Assembly (NCBI RefSeq): GCF_022869825.1
Contig: NZ_CP094971.1
Span: 2,047,501-2,111,500 of the forward strand
Origin: Clostridium sp. BJN0001
GTDB lineage: Bacteria; Bacillota; Clostridia; Clostridiales; Clostridiaceae
Direction of reading: 5' to 3'
Length of the DNA stretch: 64,000 nucleotides
Of this stretch, positions 18,371 through 26,145 are shown in pieces. The notes beneath the pieces are model-generated. The model was not told the origin of the DNA and searched no databases. It was given only the letters and a program-made list of their open reading frames with translations. Within the stretch, counting starts at the first letter, position 1, and the number at the start of each line of letters is the position of its first letter. Both the position numbers and the translations under genes were made by a program.

Positions 18371-19051
18371 TTAAATCCTCTCCATCTTGTATCCAATACC
18401 TCTAATTGTTTTTATATAAACAGGATTTTTAGGATTGTCTTCAATTTTATCCCTTATATGGCTTAAATGAACCATTATATTATTAGAATCTCCCATATAC
18501 ATATCTTCCCATACTTCTTCATATATCTGCTTTTTTGTATATACTTTTCCTAAATTGGCCATAAATAAATTTAATATTTTAAACTCCTTAGGATTTAAAT
18601 CTATTTTTTTATCTCCTTTATATAGTTCAAATGTATCAATATATAATTTTAATTCTCCAGTTTTATATATAGTATTCTTTTGTGCAGTATATTTATAACA
18701 TCGTCTAAGTACAGAATTTACACGTGCACAAATTTCCACAGGGCTTGCAGGTTTTACAATATAATCATCTGCTCCAAGTCCAAGTCCAAGAACTTTATCT
18801 GAATCTTTTCCCATTGCAGTAAGAAAAATTATAGGAACAGTTGATTCATCTCTTATCTTCTGCATAAGTTCTATCCCGTTCATTTTAGGCATCATTATGT
18901 CAATTACTGCTAGATCAATTTTTTCTTTTTTGAAAATTTCAAAAGCTTCTTCTCCATTTTCTGCCTCAAATATATTATGTCCTTCTTTTTTTATGTGTAG
19001 AGAAATAAGACTTCTTATATCTATTTCATCTTCTGCAACTAATATATTCAT
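18371..19051 (-). CDS. OmpR/PhoB-family response regulator
   Basis: 226 residues from the ATG at 19051, five bases after GGAGG (19057-19061); a longer TTG reading would begin inside that site. Receiver domain with acidic pair EDE (7-9), phosphoacceptor Asp51 in VIDIMMPKMNG, Thr in FLTAMG and Lys in DDYIVKPAS. C-terminal winged helix with LNPKEFKILNLFMANLGKVYTKKQI and HLSHIRDKIEDNPKNPVYIKTIRGIGYK (about 130-226). First gene of a regulator-kinase-CPBP protease operon. Confidence 0.96.
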   Translation of the reverse strand: MNILVAEDEIDIRSLISLHIKKEGHNIFEAENGEEAFEIFKKEKIDLAVIDIMMPKMNGIELMQKIRDESTVPIIFLTAMGKDSDKVLGLGLGADDYIVKPASPVEICARVNSVLRRCYKYTAQKNTIYKTGELKLYIDTFELYKGDKKIDLNPKEFKILNLFMANLGKVYTKKQIYEEVWEDMYMGDSNNIMVHLSHIRDKIEDNPKNPVYIKTIRGIGYKMERI

Positions 19052-19160
19052 TTTAACCTCCAAAATAAAAGCTTTGTATTATAGTCTATATAATACATAT
19101 TATATTACTTATTATAATCTTCTAATATTAATATAATCTTAAAAATATAATTTTTCCCTC

Positions 19161-19189
19161 TTGATTTTGGTCCATTTTACATATATAAT
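19161..19189 (+). promoter_or_regulatory. SigA-type promoter for the small membrane protein gene
   Basis: TTGATT (19161-19166), 17 bases, TATAAT (19184-19189). The predicted start is about 32 bases before the TTG start codon of the downstream gene. Confidence 0.7.
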
Positions 19190-19227
19190 AATAATTGTTA
19201 AATATATACAGATAGGAGGCATCACAT

Positions 19228-19560
19228 TTGCTAAAAAAATTACTAAAATTTAGTTCATTTTTTTTCCTTTTTTTCTTTTTAGTAATACTTCTTAATGAGT
19301 TTAAAGTGGTATCTTTCTCAAATAAAATAAGAAGTATTTGCATTTTTTTACTTTTAGTCATGATTATATTACTTTCAATAGGTGCTGTCCTATCTGCTAA
19401 ATCTGGTTTTTTAAAACTTATCGGAATAACAATATTCATTTCATTATTAATCGGATGTATACAAGCCATCGTCAAACCAGGATTAAATATATTCCTATAT
19501 GTTTGCACTATAGGTTCAACAATTTTTTCATTTATAGATATGTTTTATAAAATCAGTTAA
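19228..19560 (+). CDS. Small integral membrane protein, function unknown (110 aa)
   Basis: 110 residues with three hydrophobic segments (about 8-24, 35-56 and 63-82, with a further one near 88-105) and little soluble sequence. It begins at TTG, eight bases after a perfect AGGAGG (19214-19219). It has its own near-consensus promoter and a terminator. It is divergent from the two-component operon and convergent with prfB. No family is recognised. The promoter, ribosome-binding site and terminator together make it a real gene rather than a chance reading frame. Confidence 0.75.
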   Translation: MLKKLLKFSSFFFLFFFLVILLNEFKVVSFSNKIRSICIFLLLVMIILLSIGAVLSAKSGFLKLIGITIFISLLIGCIQAIVKPGLNIFLYVCTIGSTIFSFIDMFYKIS

Positions 19561-19597
19561 AGGGGTTTCGCATATAAGTGCGTCCCCCCTTTTTTTA
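19559..19597 (+). terminator. Terminator of the small membrane protein gene
   Basis: AAAGGGG (19559-19565) pairs with CCCCTTT (19586-19592), enclosing a second stem CGCA/TGCG, followed by a T run. It overlaps the last codon of prfB on the other strand. Confidence 0.8.
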
Positions 19598-20696
19598 TGA
19601 GTTCATCTTCAAAAATCCTATAATAAATTCATCTAAATCGCCGTCCATTACAGCATTTATATTTGAAGTTTCTATATTCGTTCTATGATCTTTAACCATA
19701 CTATATGGATGAAAAACGTATGATCTTATCTGACTTCCCCAACCCATATCTTTAAGCTCTCCAGTTAAATCTTCAATTTTTTCCTTATGTGCTCTTTCCT
19801 TAAGTTCAACAAGTTTTGATTTTAACATTTCCATCGCAGTATCTTTATTAGAAAATTGACTTCTTTCATTTTGACATTGAACTACTATTCCTGTTTTTAA
19901 ATGCGTAATTCTTACAGCCGAATCTGTCTTATTAATATGCTGTCCACCGGCTCCACTTGCTCTATAGGTATCTATTTTTATATCCTGTGGTTTTATAACT
20001 ATATCCTGCTCTTTTGTAAGTTCAGGAATAACTTCCATAGATGCAAAAGATGTTTGGCGTTTTCCATTTGCATTATATGGTGATATTCTTACAAGCCTGT
20101 GTATTCCTTTTTCAGCTTTTAAATATCCATAAGCATATTTTCCTATTACTTTTAATGTTACACTCTTTATACCTGCTTCATCTCCATTTAGAAGATCGAG
20201 AATTTCTACCTTATATCCATGACTTTCTGACCATCTTGTATACATTCTCATAAGCATTTCAGTCCAGTCGTTTGCATCTGTTCCTCCAACTCCTACATGA
20301 AGTGTTACTATTGCATTATTAAGATCATATTCTCCTGATAAAAGCATTCTTACTTTATATTTCTTTATCTCATTTTCAAGAAACTTTACAGAATCTATTA
20401 TTTCATCAGCAGATTCTTTATCATTTTCATCCATAATCTCTTTTAATACTTCAATATCTTCAATTTTAGAAGTAAACTTTTGAAATTCATCTATTTTTTC
20501 TTTAAGCATTTTACTTTCTTTTGTAACATCTTCTGCATGTTTTATATCATCCCAAAAACCATCTTCTTGCATAAGATAATCAAGTTCCTGAATTCTTTTC
20601 TCTATTCTATCCTTGTCAAAGTGAAACACTCATTTCTTCAATAGATTTTTTAATGTCAGGTAATTTTATAATCGCTCTTTCGAGTTCAATAATCAT
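19595..20696 (-). CDS. prfB: Peptide chain release factor 2, programmed +1 frameshift
   Basis: About 366 residues made from two frames. The first begins at ATG 20696 (AAAGAGGTG eight bases upstream) and encodes 26 residues up to CTT TGA C at 20621-20615, the classic RF2 shift site. Sliding one base at CTT continues as LDKDRIEKR in the main frame. In-frame UGA lets RF2 regulate its own synthesis. The GGQ motif lies in SGAGGQHINKTDSAVR. The stop-codon-reading tripeptide, normally Ser-Pro-Phe, is Ser-Pro-Tyr here (RISPYNANGKR). RF2 reads UAA and UGA. It follows secA, as in other Firmicutes, separated by a structured 125-base gap. Confidence 0.96.
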
Positions 20697-20704
20697 TTGA
20701 CATA

Positions 20705-20808
20705 CACCTCTTTCTATTTTTTAAGATAATAAAGAGGACAAATTCAATGTTTTTTACTTAAAAAACCAAACAAGATTCTTTTAGCTCCATAACAATTATT
20801 TGTCCCCT
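20705..20808 (-). promoter_or_regulatory. Structured secA-prfB leader with alternative stems at the prfB ribosome-binding site
   Basis: Read on the minus strand, AGGGGACAAAT (20808-20798) can pair with ATTTGTCCTCT (20743-20733), an 11-bp stem with one G-U. It encloses a perfect 8-bp hairpin (20766-20759 with 20756-20749). CCTCTTT (20737-20731), which shares bases with that long stem, can instead pair perfectly with AAAGAGG (20713-20707), the prfB Shine-Dalgarno. The two pairings cannot form together. No T run follows, so it is not an ordinary terminator. A regulatory role is inferred. Confidence 0.5.
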
Positions 20809-20821
20809 AGTAATTTACTTT

Positions 20822-23362
20822 TTAAAATTTGCCTCTTCCACAACAGTTTTTAAACTTTTTGCCACTTCCACATGGACATGGGTCATTTCTTCCTATACTC
20901 TTATATGGGTTTACTGCTGGCTGTTTAAGTGATTTACTAGGTCCATTCTGAGATTCAGAAGGACTTTCATTATGAACTGCTGAAGTTTCCTTTGCCATTC
21001 TTTCTCTTTCTGGTGCCTTTTCAATTCTTACATGGAATAAAAGCTTTATTGTTTCTTCTTTTATAGATTTAATCATATCATCGAACATTTCGCTACCTTC
21101 TTGTTGGTATGCCTGAGTAGGGTCAATCTGATTAAATGCTCTTAATCCTATTCCTTGTTTTAAATGTTCCATATTATCTATATGATCCATCCACTTAGTA
21201 TCTACTGATCTTAAAAGAACAACTCTTTCGATTTCTCTTAATCTTTCAGGAGTAAATTCTTTTTCTTTTTCTTCATAATCTTTTGCAGCTATTTCATAAA
21301 TTTTTTCTGCAATATCATCATTTGAAAGATTTTCAAGCTCTGAAAGATTTATTTTTCCAGGATCTACACATATATCCTGAAGTGCAACCATAAGCTTTAA
21401 AAATTCTTCTCTGTAATCTTCACTCTGTCCTGTAATTTCATAGTTTACTGCATCTTTAATTACATCTTTAAGCATTCCAAGGATTTCATCTTTAACATCT
21501 TCGCCTTCAAGTACTTCTGATCTTTGCTTATATATTACTTCTCTTTGCATATTCATTACATCATCATATCCAAGAAGAGTCTTTCTTATGTCAAAGTTAT
21601 TTCCTTCTACTTTCTTCTGAGCATTTTCTATTGCCTTTGAAACCATTTTACTTTCAATTGCTTCATCTTCACTAAGTCCTAATTTTCCAACAATACTTTG
21701 TATCTTTTCTGATCCAAATATTCTCATAAGATCATCTTCTAAAGAAATATAAAATGTTGATTCTCCTGGATCTCCTTGTCTTCCTGAACGTCCTCTAAGC
21801 TGATTATCTATTCTTCTTGATTCATGTCTTTCTGTACCAATTATCTTTAATCCGCCTAGTTCTATTACGCCTTCTCCAAGTTTTATATCTGTACCTCTTC
21901 CAGCCATATTAGTAGCAATTGTAACCATGCCCTTTTCTCCAGCATGACTTATAATTTCGGCTTCTTTTTCATGGAATTTTGCATTTAATACTTGGTGGCT
22001 TATTCCCCTCTTATTTAGAAGGTTTGATAAAATTTCTGATCTTTCAATACTTACTGTACCAACAAGTACCGGCTGACCTGTTTTATTAGTTCTTTCTATT
22101 TCATCAGCTACTGCATTAAACTTTCCTTTTTCAGTACTATATACAAGATCTGGGTTATCTTTTCTTATTACAGGTTTATGAGTTGGAATAACTATTACAT
22201 CAAGTCCATAAATTTCTCTAAACTCATTTTCTTCTGTAAGTGCTGTACCTGTCATACCTGAAAGCTTGTTATACATTCTGAAATAATTCTGGAATGTTAT
22301 TGTAGCAAGTGTCTTAGATTCTCTTGCTATCTTAACTCCTTCTTTAGCTTCTATAGCTTGATGAAGACCATCTGAATATCTTCTTCCTTCCATAAGTCTT
22401 CCAGTGAATTCATCAACTATCATTACCTGGCCATCTTTTACCATATAATCTTTATCACGTTTCATCTGGAAATTTGCTTTTAACGCTTGAGTTATGTAAT
22501 GCTGAAGTTCAATATTCTCTGCATCCGCAAAGTTTTTAACATTAAATGTTTTTTCTGCCTTACTAACACCTTCATCTGTAAGCATAACTGCCTTAGCTTT
22601 TTCATCTATTGTATAATCTTTTTCTGCTTCTAACTTTCTTGCAAAAAGATCTGCTATCTTATAAAAATCAGTTGATTTATCTCCCTGACCTGAAATAATA
22701 AGAGGAGTTCTTGCTTCATCTATTAAAATTGAGTCAACCTCATCAACAATTGCAAAATTAAGAGGTCTTTGAACTCTTTCTTCTTTATAGATAACCATGT
22801 TATCTCTTAAATAATCAAATCCGAATTCATTATTTGTTCCATATGTTATGTCGCTTCCATATGCTTCTCTTCTCTGCTCATTTGTAAGTTCATGAACAAT
22901 TACACCTGTTTTTAATCCTAAGAATCCATAGAGTTCACCCATCTGCTCTGCATCTCTTTTAGCAAGGTAATCATTAACTGTTACTACATGAACTCCTTTT
23001 CCTGATAATCCATTTAAATATGCAGGAAGTGTTGCAACTAATGTTTTTCCTTCACCAGTTTTCATTTCTGAAATTCTTCCTTGATGAAGTATAATACCTC
23101 CCATAAGCTGCTCATCATAATCTCTTAATCCAAGTACTCTTACTGAAGCTTCTCTTACTACTGCAAATGCTTCTGGAAGAATATCATCTAAAGTTTCTCC
23201 TTTTTCAAGTCTTTCCTTAAATTCATCAGTTTTTCCGCTTAATTCAGTATCTGATAATTTCTTTATTGAATCTTCAAAACCATTTATCTTTGCTATTATT
23301 GGTTTTAACCTATTTACTTCTCTTTCACTATATGATTTAAATAAGGCATTTAGTAATCCCAT
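20822..23362 (-). CDS. secA: Preprotein translocase ATPase SecA
   Basis: 846 residues. Walker [14 protein letters not shown] (about 103-115), Walker B region [21 protein letters not shown], preprotein cross-linking and helicase-like blocks ([35 protein letters not shown]) and the C-terminal zinc-binding tail [14 protein letters not shown]. SecA drives Sec-dependent export at the membrane. It precedes prfB, the usual Firmicute arrangement, and lies 150 bases after hpf. Full length with a normal C-terminus; no sign of an accessory SecA2. Confidence 0.98.
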   Translation of the reverse strand: MGLLNALFKSYSEREVNRLKPIIAKINGFEDSIKKLSDTELSGKTDEFKERLEKGETLDDILPEAFAVVREASVRVLGLRDYDEQLMGGIILHQGRISEMKTGEGKTLVATLPAYLNGLSGKGVHVVTVNDYLAKRDAEQMGELYGFLGLKTGVIVHELTNEQRREAYGSDITYGTNNEFGFDYLRDNMVIYKEERVQRPLNFAIVDEVDSILIDEARTPLIISGQGDKSTDFYKIADLFARKLEAEKDYTIDEKAKAVMLTDEGVSKAEKTFNVKNFADAENIELQHYITQALKANFQMKRDKDYMVKDGQVMIVDEFTGRLMEGRRYSDGLHQAIEAKEGVKIARESKTLATITFQNYFRMYNKLSGMTGTALTEENEFREIYGLDVIVIPTHKPVIRKDNPDLVYSTEKGKFNAVADEIERTNKTGQPVLVGTVSIERSEILSNLLNKRGISHQVLNAKFHEKEAEIISHAGEKGMVTIATNMAGRGTDIKLGEGVIELGGLKIIGTERHESRRIDNQLRGRSGRQGDPGESTFYISLEDDLMRIFGSEKIQSIVGKLGLSEDEAIESKMVSKAIENAQKKVEGNNFDIRKTLLGYDDVMNMQREVIYKQRSEVLEGEDVKDEILGMLKDVIKDAVNYEITGQSEDYREEFLKLMVALQDICVDPGKINLSELENLSNDDIAEKIYEIAAKDYEEKEKEFTPERLREIERVVLLRSVDTKWMDHIDNMEHLKQGIGLRAFNQIDPTQAYQQEGSEMFDDMIKSIKEETIKLLFHVRIEKAPERERMAKETSAVHNESPSESQNGPSKSLKQPAVNPYKSIGRNDPCPCGSGKKFKNCCGRGKF

Positions 23363-23481
23363 AATGTCATCCTTTCAAAACTTTAATAATTTATCTGCAT
23401 ATTCTATGATTATATCATTTTATACACATATAATTCAATAACACCATTAAAGTTTAATTATTTTTTAATAAAAATATGCTT

Positions 23482-23511
23482 AAAAAAATCCTGCATAAGC
23501 AGGATTTTTTT
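23482..23511 (-). terminator. Terminator after hpf
   Basis: TCCTGC (23489-23494) and GCAGGA (23499-23504) form the core of a stem with an ATAA loop, extended by A and T runs. It directly follows the hpf stop codon, so secA needs its own promoter. Confidence 0.85.
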
Positions 23512-23512
23512 A

Positions 23513-24040
23513 TTATTTATATTCTGGTTCTAACAAACCATAATCTCCATCTTTTCTTTTATATAATACATTTACTTTATTTGTATCTGCATCTTGAAAA
23601 ACAAAGAAATTATGTCCAAGTAAATCCATTTGAAGAATTGCTTCTTCTGTATCCATTGGTTTCACTCCAAATTTCTTAACTTTAACAAGTTTTCCATCAT
23701 CAGCATCTTTTAAATCCATGCTTTCGATTTGAGCAAATTTAAGTGAACCATTATTTCTTCTTGCTAACCTTGTTTTTTGTTTTCTTATCTGCCCTTCTAA
23801 TTTGTTTTCGACCAAATCTATTGATTTATACATATCCGAAGTTGATTCTTCACTTCTCAAAATTACACCATTAAAAGGAATTGTAACCTCAACAATCTGG
23901 CTATTTTTCTGAACACTCAATGTAGCTTTTGCTTCAACATCTGATTCAAAGTACTTTTCAAGTTTTTTAATTTTCTTCTGAACCATGTCTTTTAAAGCCT
24001 CAGTTAATTCAATGTTCTTTGCTATTACTTTTATCTGCAT
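23513..24040 (-). CDS. hpf: Long-form ribosome hibernation promoting factor
   Basis: 175 residues, the long HPF type with an N-terminal ribosome-binding domain (about 1-100; IKVIAKNIELTEALKDMVQKK, VEVTIPFNGVILR) and a C-terminal dimerisation domain (about 120-175; VVRxK-like KVKKFGVKPMDTEEAILQMDLLGHNFFVF). It inactivates ribosomes by joining them as 100S dimers in stationary phase. Ribosome-binding site AGAGGGG is present. It lies directly downstream of a raiA-motif RNA, the arrangement after which that RNA class was named (RaiA is the older name of this protein). Confidence 0.97.
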   Translation of the reverse strand: MQIKVIAKNIELTEALKDMVQKKIKKLEKYFESDVEAKATLSVQKNSQIVEVTIPFNGVILRSEESTSDMYKSIDLVENKLEGQIRKQKTRLARRNNGSLKFAQIESMDLKDADDGKLVKVKKFGVKPMDTEEAILQMDLLGHNFFVFQDADTNKVNVLYKRKDGDYGLLEPEYK

Positions 24041-24212
24041 AAATGCCAGCCCCTCTCATATTAAATATTATATATCGTATACATAATATTTATTTATCAC
24101 CTATATTCTATCACCCTTTTACAATATATACAAGCTAATATTCAGTAAATTCAAACAATTATTTATTCGTTTACATTTTTCTTAAAAATATTACATCTTT
24201 TTTTATAAAATA

Positions 24213-24430
24213 TACATAATCAGCTGACCTGATTTTTGCCCCCACACTCGCCTGCTGCAGCTTTTGCTAATAAAATTTAATTCCTCACTACTAACCATCT
24301 CAGCGCTTATAATGCACTGGCAGGACTTACTTCTATACCGCACCATGCTCTTTAAACATTTTGTTTAGATTACGTGGATCGTTTTGCCTGCGACTGGCAT
24401 CGACTTTCAACCACAGACCTGATTATGTAC
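24213..24430 (-). ncRNA. raiA-motif structured noncoding RNA
   Basis: This stretch of about 217 bases is much richer in G and C than its surroundings, has no reading frame, and sits just upstream of hpf on the same strand. Its ends form an 11-bp closing stem (TACATAATCAG at minus 24429-24419 with CTGATTATGTA at 24223-24213). A near-consensus promoter places the start at about 24430, exactly at that stem. Location, size and closing helix match the raiA RNA class of Clostridia and relatives, whose disruption in Clostridium is reported to impair sporulation and aggregation. Class assignment was not tested against a covariance model. Confidence 0.8.
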
Positions 24431-24436
24431 ATTTAT

Positions 24437-24464
24437 ATTATATATGACTTTTTAAAATCGTCAA
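24437..24464 (-). promoter_or_regulatory. SigA-type promoter for the raiA RNA
   Basis: Minus strand TTGACG (24464-24459), 16 bases, TATAAT (24442-24437). It lies in the gap after comFC, and its predicted start coincides with the first base pair of the RNA's closing stem. Confidence 0.8.
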
Positions 24465-24482
24465 TACCTTATGTCCTTTATT

Positions 24483-25151
24483 TTATAAATTACTTCTTGC
24501 AACTGTACATAACTTTATATCAATTGCACCTGCATTTTTTAAAACACTATAGGCTTCTTTTAACGTTGAACCCGTTGTTACTACATCATCTATAAGAATT
24601 ATTTTTTTATTATTTATATTAATTCCTTTCGATAAAATAAATGCATCTTTTATATTTATTTTTCTCTGATTTTTATTAAGAGTCTTCTGCTTTCCAGTTT
24701 CTCTTATTTTTATAAGAAGAGATTCATACTTTATATCAATTTTTTTTGATATAAAGTCACACAAAATTCTGCACTGATTAAAACCTCTTTCTCTTTCATC
24801 ACTTTTAGTCATTGGAATATATGTTAAAACATATTCTTCATATGATTTTATATTTTCTTTTATAAAATCTGATAAAAATTCAGATAATATATATCCTGCT
24901 GTATAATCCTTTTTATACTTAAAATTCAAAATTAACTTCTTAAGAGAATGTCCGTAATATCCAAAACTTATAATAATATCATCCTCTTTTACCTCTACTT
25001 TTTTGATTTTTCCTAAACAATTATCACATATACCATAACAACCAGGTTTTTCACATAAAATACAGTGATTTTCTATAGGATATATTATATTAATAAGAGA
25101 ATCAAAAATATAGTTTATTTTCTTCTTAATGATATTAATTCTTTTTCCCAT
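24483..25151 (-). CDS. comFC: ComF-family phosphoribosyltransferase-like protein
   Basis: 222 residues. N-terminal four-cysteine zinc finger CILCEKPGCYGICDNC (about 31-46), then a PRTase fold with the FGYYGHSLKKLILNFKYKKD block, RERGFNQCR, and the PRPP-binding loop IILIDDVVTTGSTL (about 182-195). ComFC is needed for DNA uptake and transformation in competent Bacillus, where it partners ComFA. Here its 5' end overlaps a ComFA-like gene by 37 bases, so the two are translated together. Enzymatic substrate is unknown. Confidence 0.93.
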   Translation of the reverse strand: MGKRINIIKKKINYIFDSLINIIYPIENHCILCEKPGCYGICDNCLGKIKKVEVKEDDIIISFGYYGHSLKKLILNFKYKKDYTAGYILSEFLSDFIKENIKSYEEYVLTYIPMTKSDERERGFNQCRILCDFISKKIDIKYESLLIKIRETGKQKTLNKNQRKINIKDAFILSKGININNKKIILIDDVVTTGSTLKEAYSVLKNAGAIDIKLCTVARSNL

Positions 25152-26119
25152 ACTTTTTTATTGAAGTTAAGAGCCATATTCTTAGCCTTCTCCATAGACT
25201 CTGAAACTGTATTTGAAACAAATAATATTTCAGGGACATCATCAGAAACCTTTCTTGCGTATCCACAGATAAAAAGAAGTTTCTTAAAATTATATCTATC
25301 ATCATCAGAAAATAAAACTACAATATCACTAATATTATTTAACATTTCAAGTTTTTCTATTTTATCTGTCATAATAAATATTGACTTATCTTTAAAGTTT
25401 AATACTCTTTTAACAGATTTAATTTTAGTATTAGAATCTATCTTTATATTTCTAGAATTTTCAAGCTTTAACTTTTCTTCAAAATAAGAATAAATATTCT
25501 GAAGTTTTTTTGAATCTGGTACACATATTATTACATTATGTCCATTACAAGAAAACCATTTTATATAATCATATAATTTGTATGGAATATCATCATTTAA
25601 ATTTACCCTTGTTTCTAAAAATCTTGGTTCTATAAACGGTTTTTCATAATCATAAGCTGCCATATCAATTTTATCCCCAGAAATTGGCATCTTTTGAACA
25701 GAATACACAATAATTCTTTTTGATATGTTCATAACTTTTTCAATTCTATCTATAATACTCATAGTATTTATTGTAGAAAAACAAGTAACATCATCAAATA
25801 TAATAAGATCATATTTTTTAGTTAAATCAATGTTGTCATAATCTGTAAACTCAATATTATCTTCTTTTAAAACATCTCTTAAGCCATAATACTCTTTAAT
25901 ACCATTTATAAGATCTCTATTTTCAAATTTATTCTTCCAAACATACAATACTTTTTCATTTCTTTTAATAAATTGTAATACTATATCAACGAAAACACAT
26001 GGAGTATTAAATGGTATTGTAATTATGTTCAAAAATTTAATATCTTTTTTGTACCACTTGTTTATTTTATTAATAGCATACTCTATATTTTTAAAATTTA
26101 TTTTTCTGTTTTCTGACAT
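25115..26119 (-). CDS. ComFA-like helicase-fold protein with lost ATPase motifs
   Basis: 334 residues with a helicase-like layout. The Walker A position (about 33-48, ITIPFNTPCVFVDIV) has no GxGKT. A DEAD-like segment reads DLIIFDDVTCFS. The last segment FICGYARKVSDDVPEILF corresponds to motif VI, usually QxxGRxGR, of ComFA and related helicases, and the C-terminus (ESMEKAKNMALNFNK) also resembles ComFA. It sits where comFA is expected, overlapping comFC. It is probably a degenerate ComFA that cannot hydrolyse ATP. It is somewhat shorter than ComFA and has no visible zinc cysteines. The reading frame is intact, so it is not an obvious pseudogene. Confidence 0.6.
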   Translation of the reverse strand: MSENRKINFKNIEYAINKINKWYKKDIKFLNIITIPFNTPCVFVDIVLQFIKRNEKVLYVWKNKFENRDLINGIKEYYGLRDVLKEDNIEFTDYDNIDLTKKYDLIIFDDVTCFSTINTMSIIDRIEKVMNISKRIIVYSVQKMPISGDKIDMAAYDYEKPFIEPRFLETRVNLNDDIPYKLYDYIKWFSCNGHNVIICVPDSKKLQNIYSYFEEKLKLENSRNIKIDSNTKIKSVKRVLNFKDKSIFIMTDKIEKLEMLNNISDIVVLFSDDDRYNFKKLLFICGYARKVSDDVPEILFVSNTVSESMEKAKNMALNFNKKVWEKELISLRRK

Positions 26120-26145
26120 ATCTAATCTATTTACTCCTTAAAATA

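Noticed and set aside
19128..19508. Minus-strand frame overlapping the small membrane protein gene
   Set aside because: The plus-strand gene has promoter, AGGAGG and terminator; this frame has none and an implausible composition.
20733..20808. Ordinary intrinsic terminator between secA and prfB
   Set aside because: The loop is 54 bases and no T run follows, and prfB has no clear promoter of its own, so a terminator there is unlikely.
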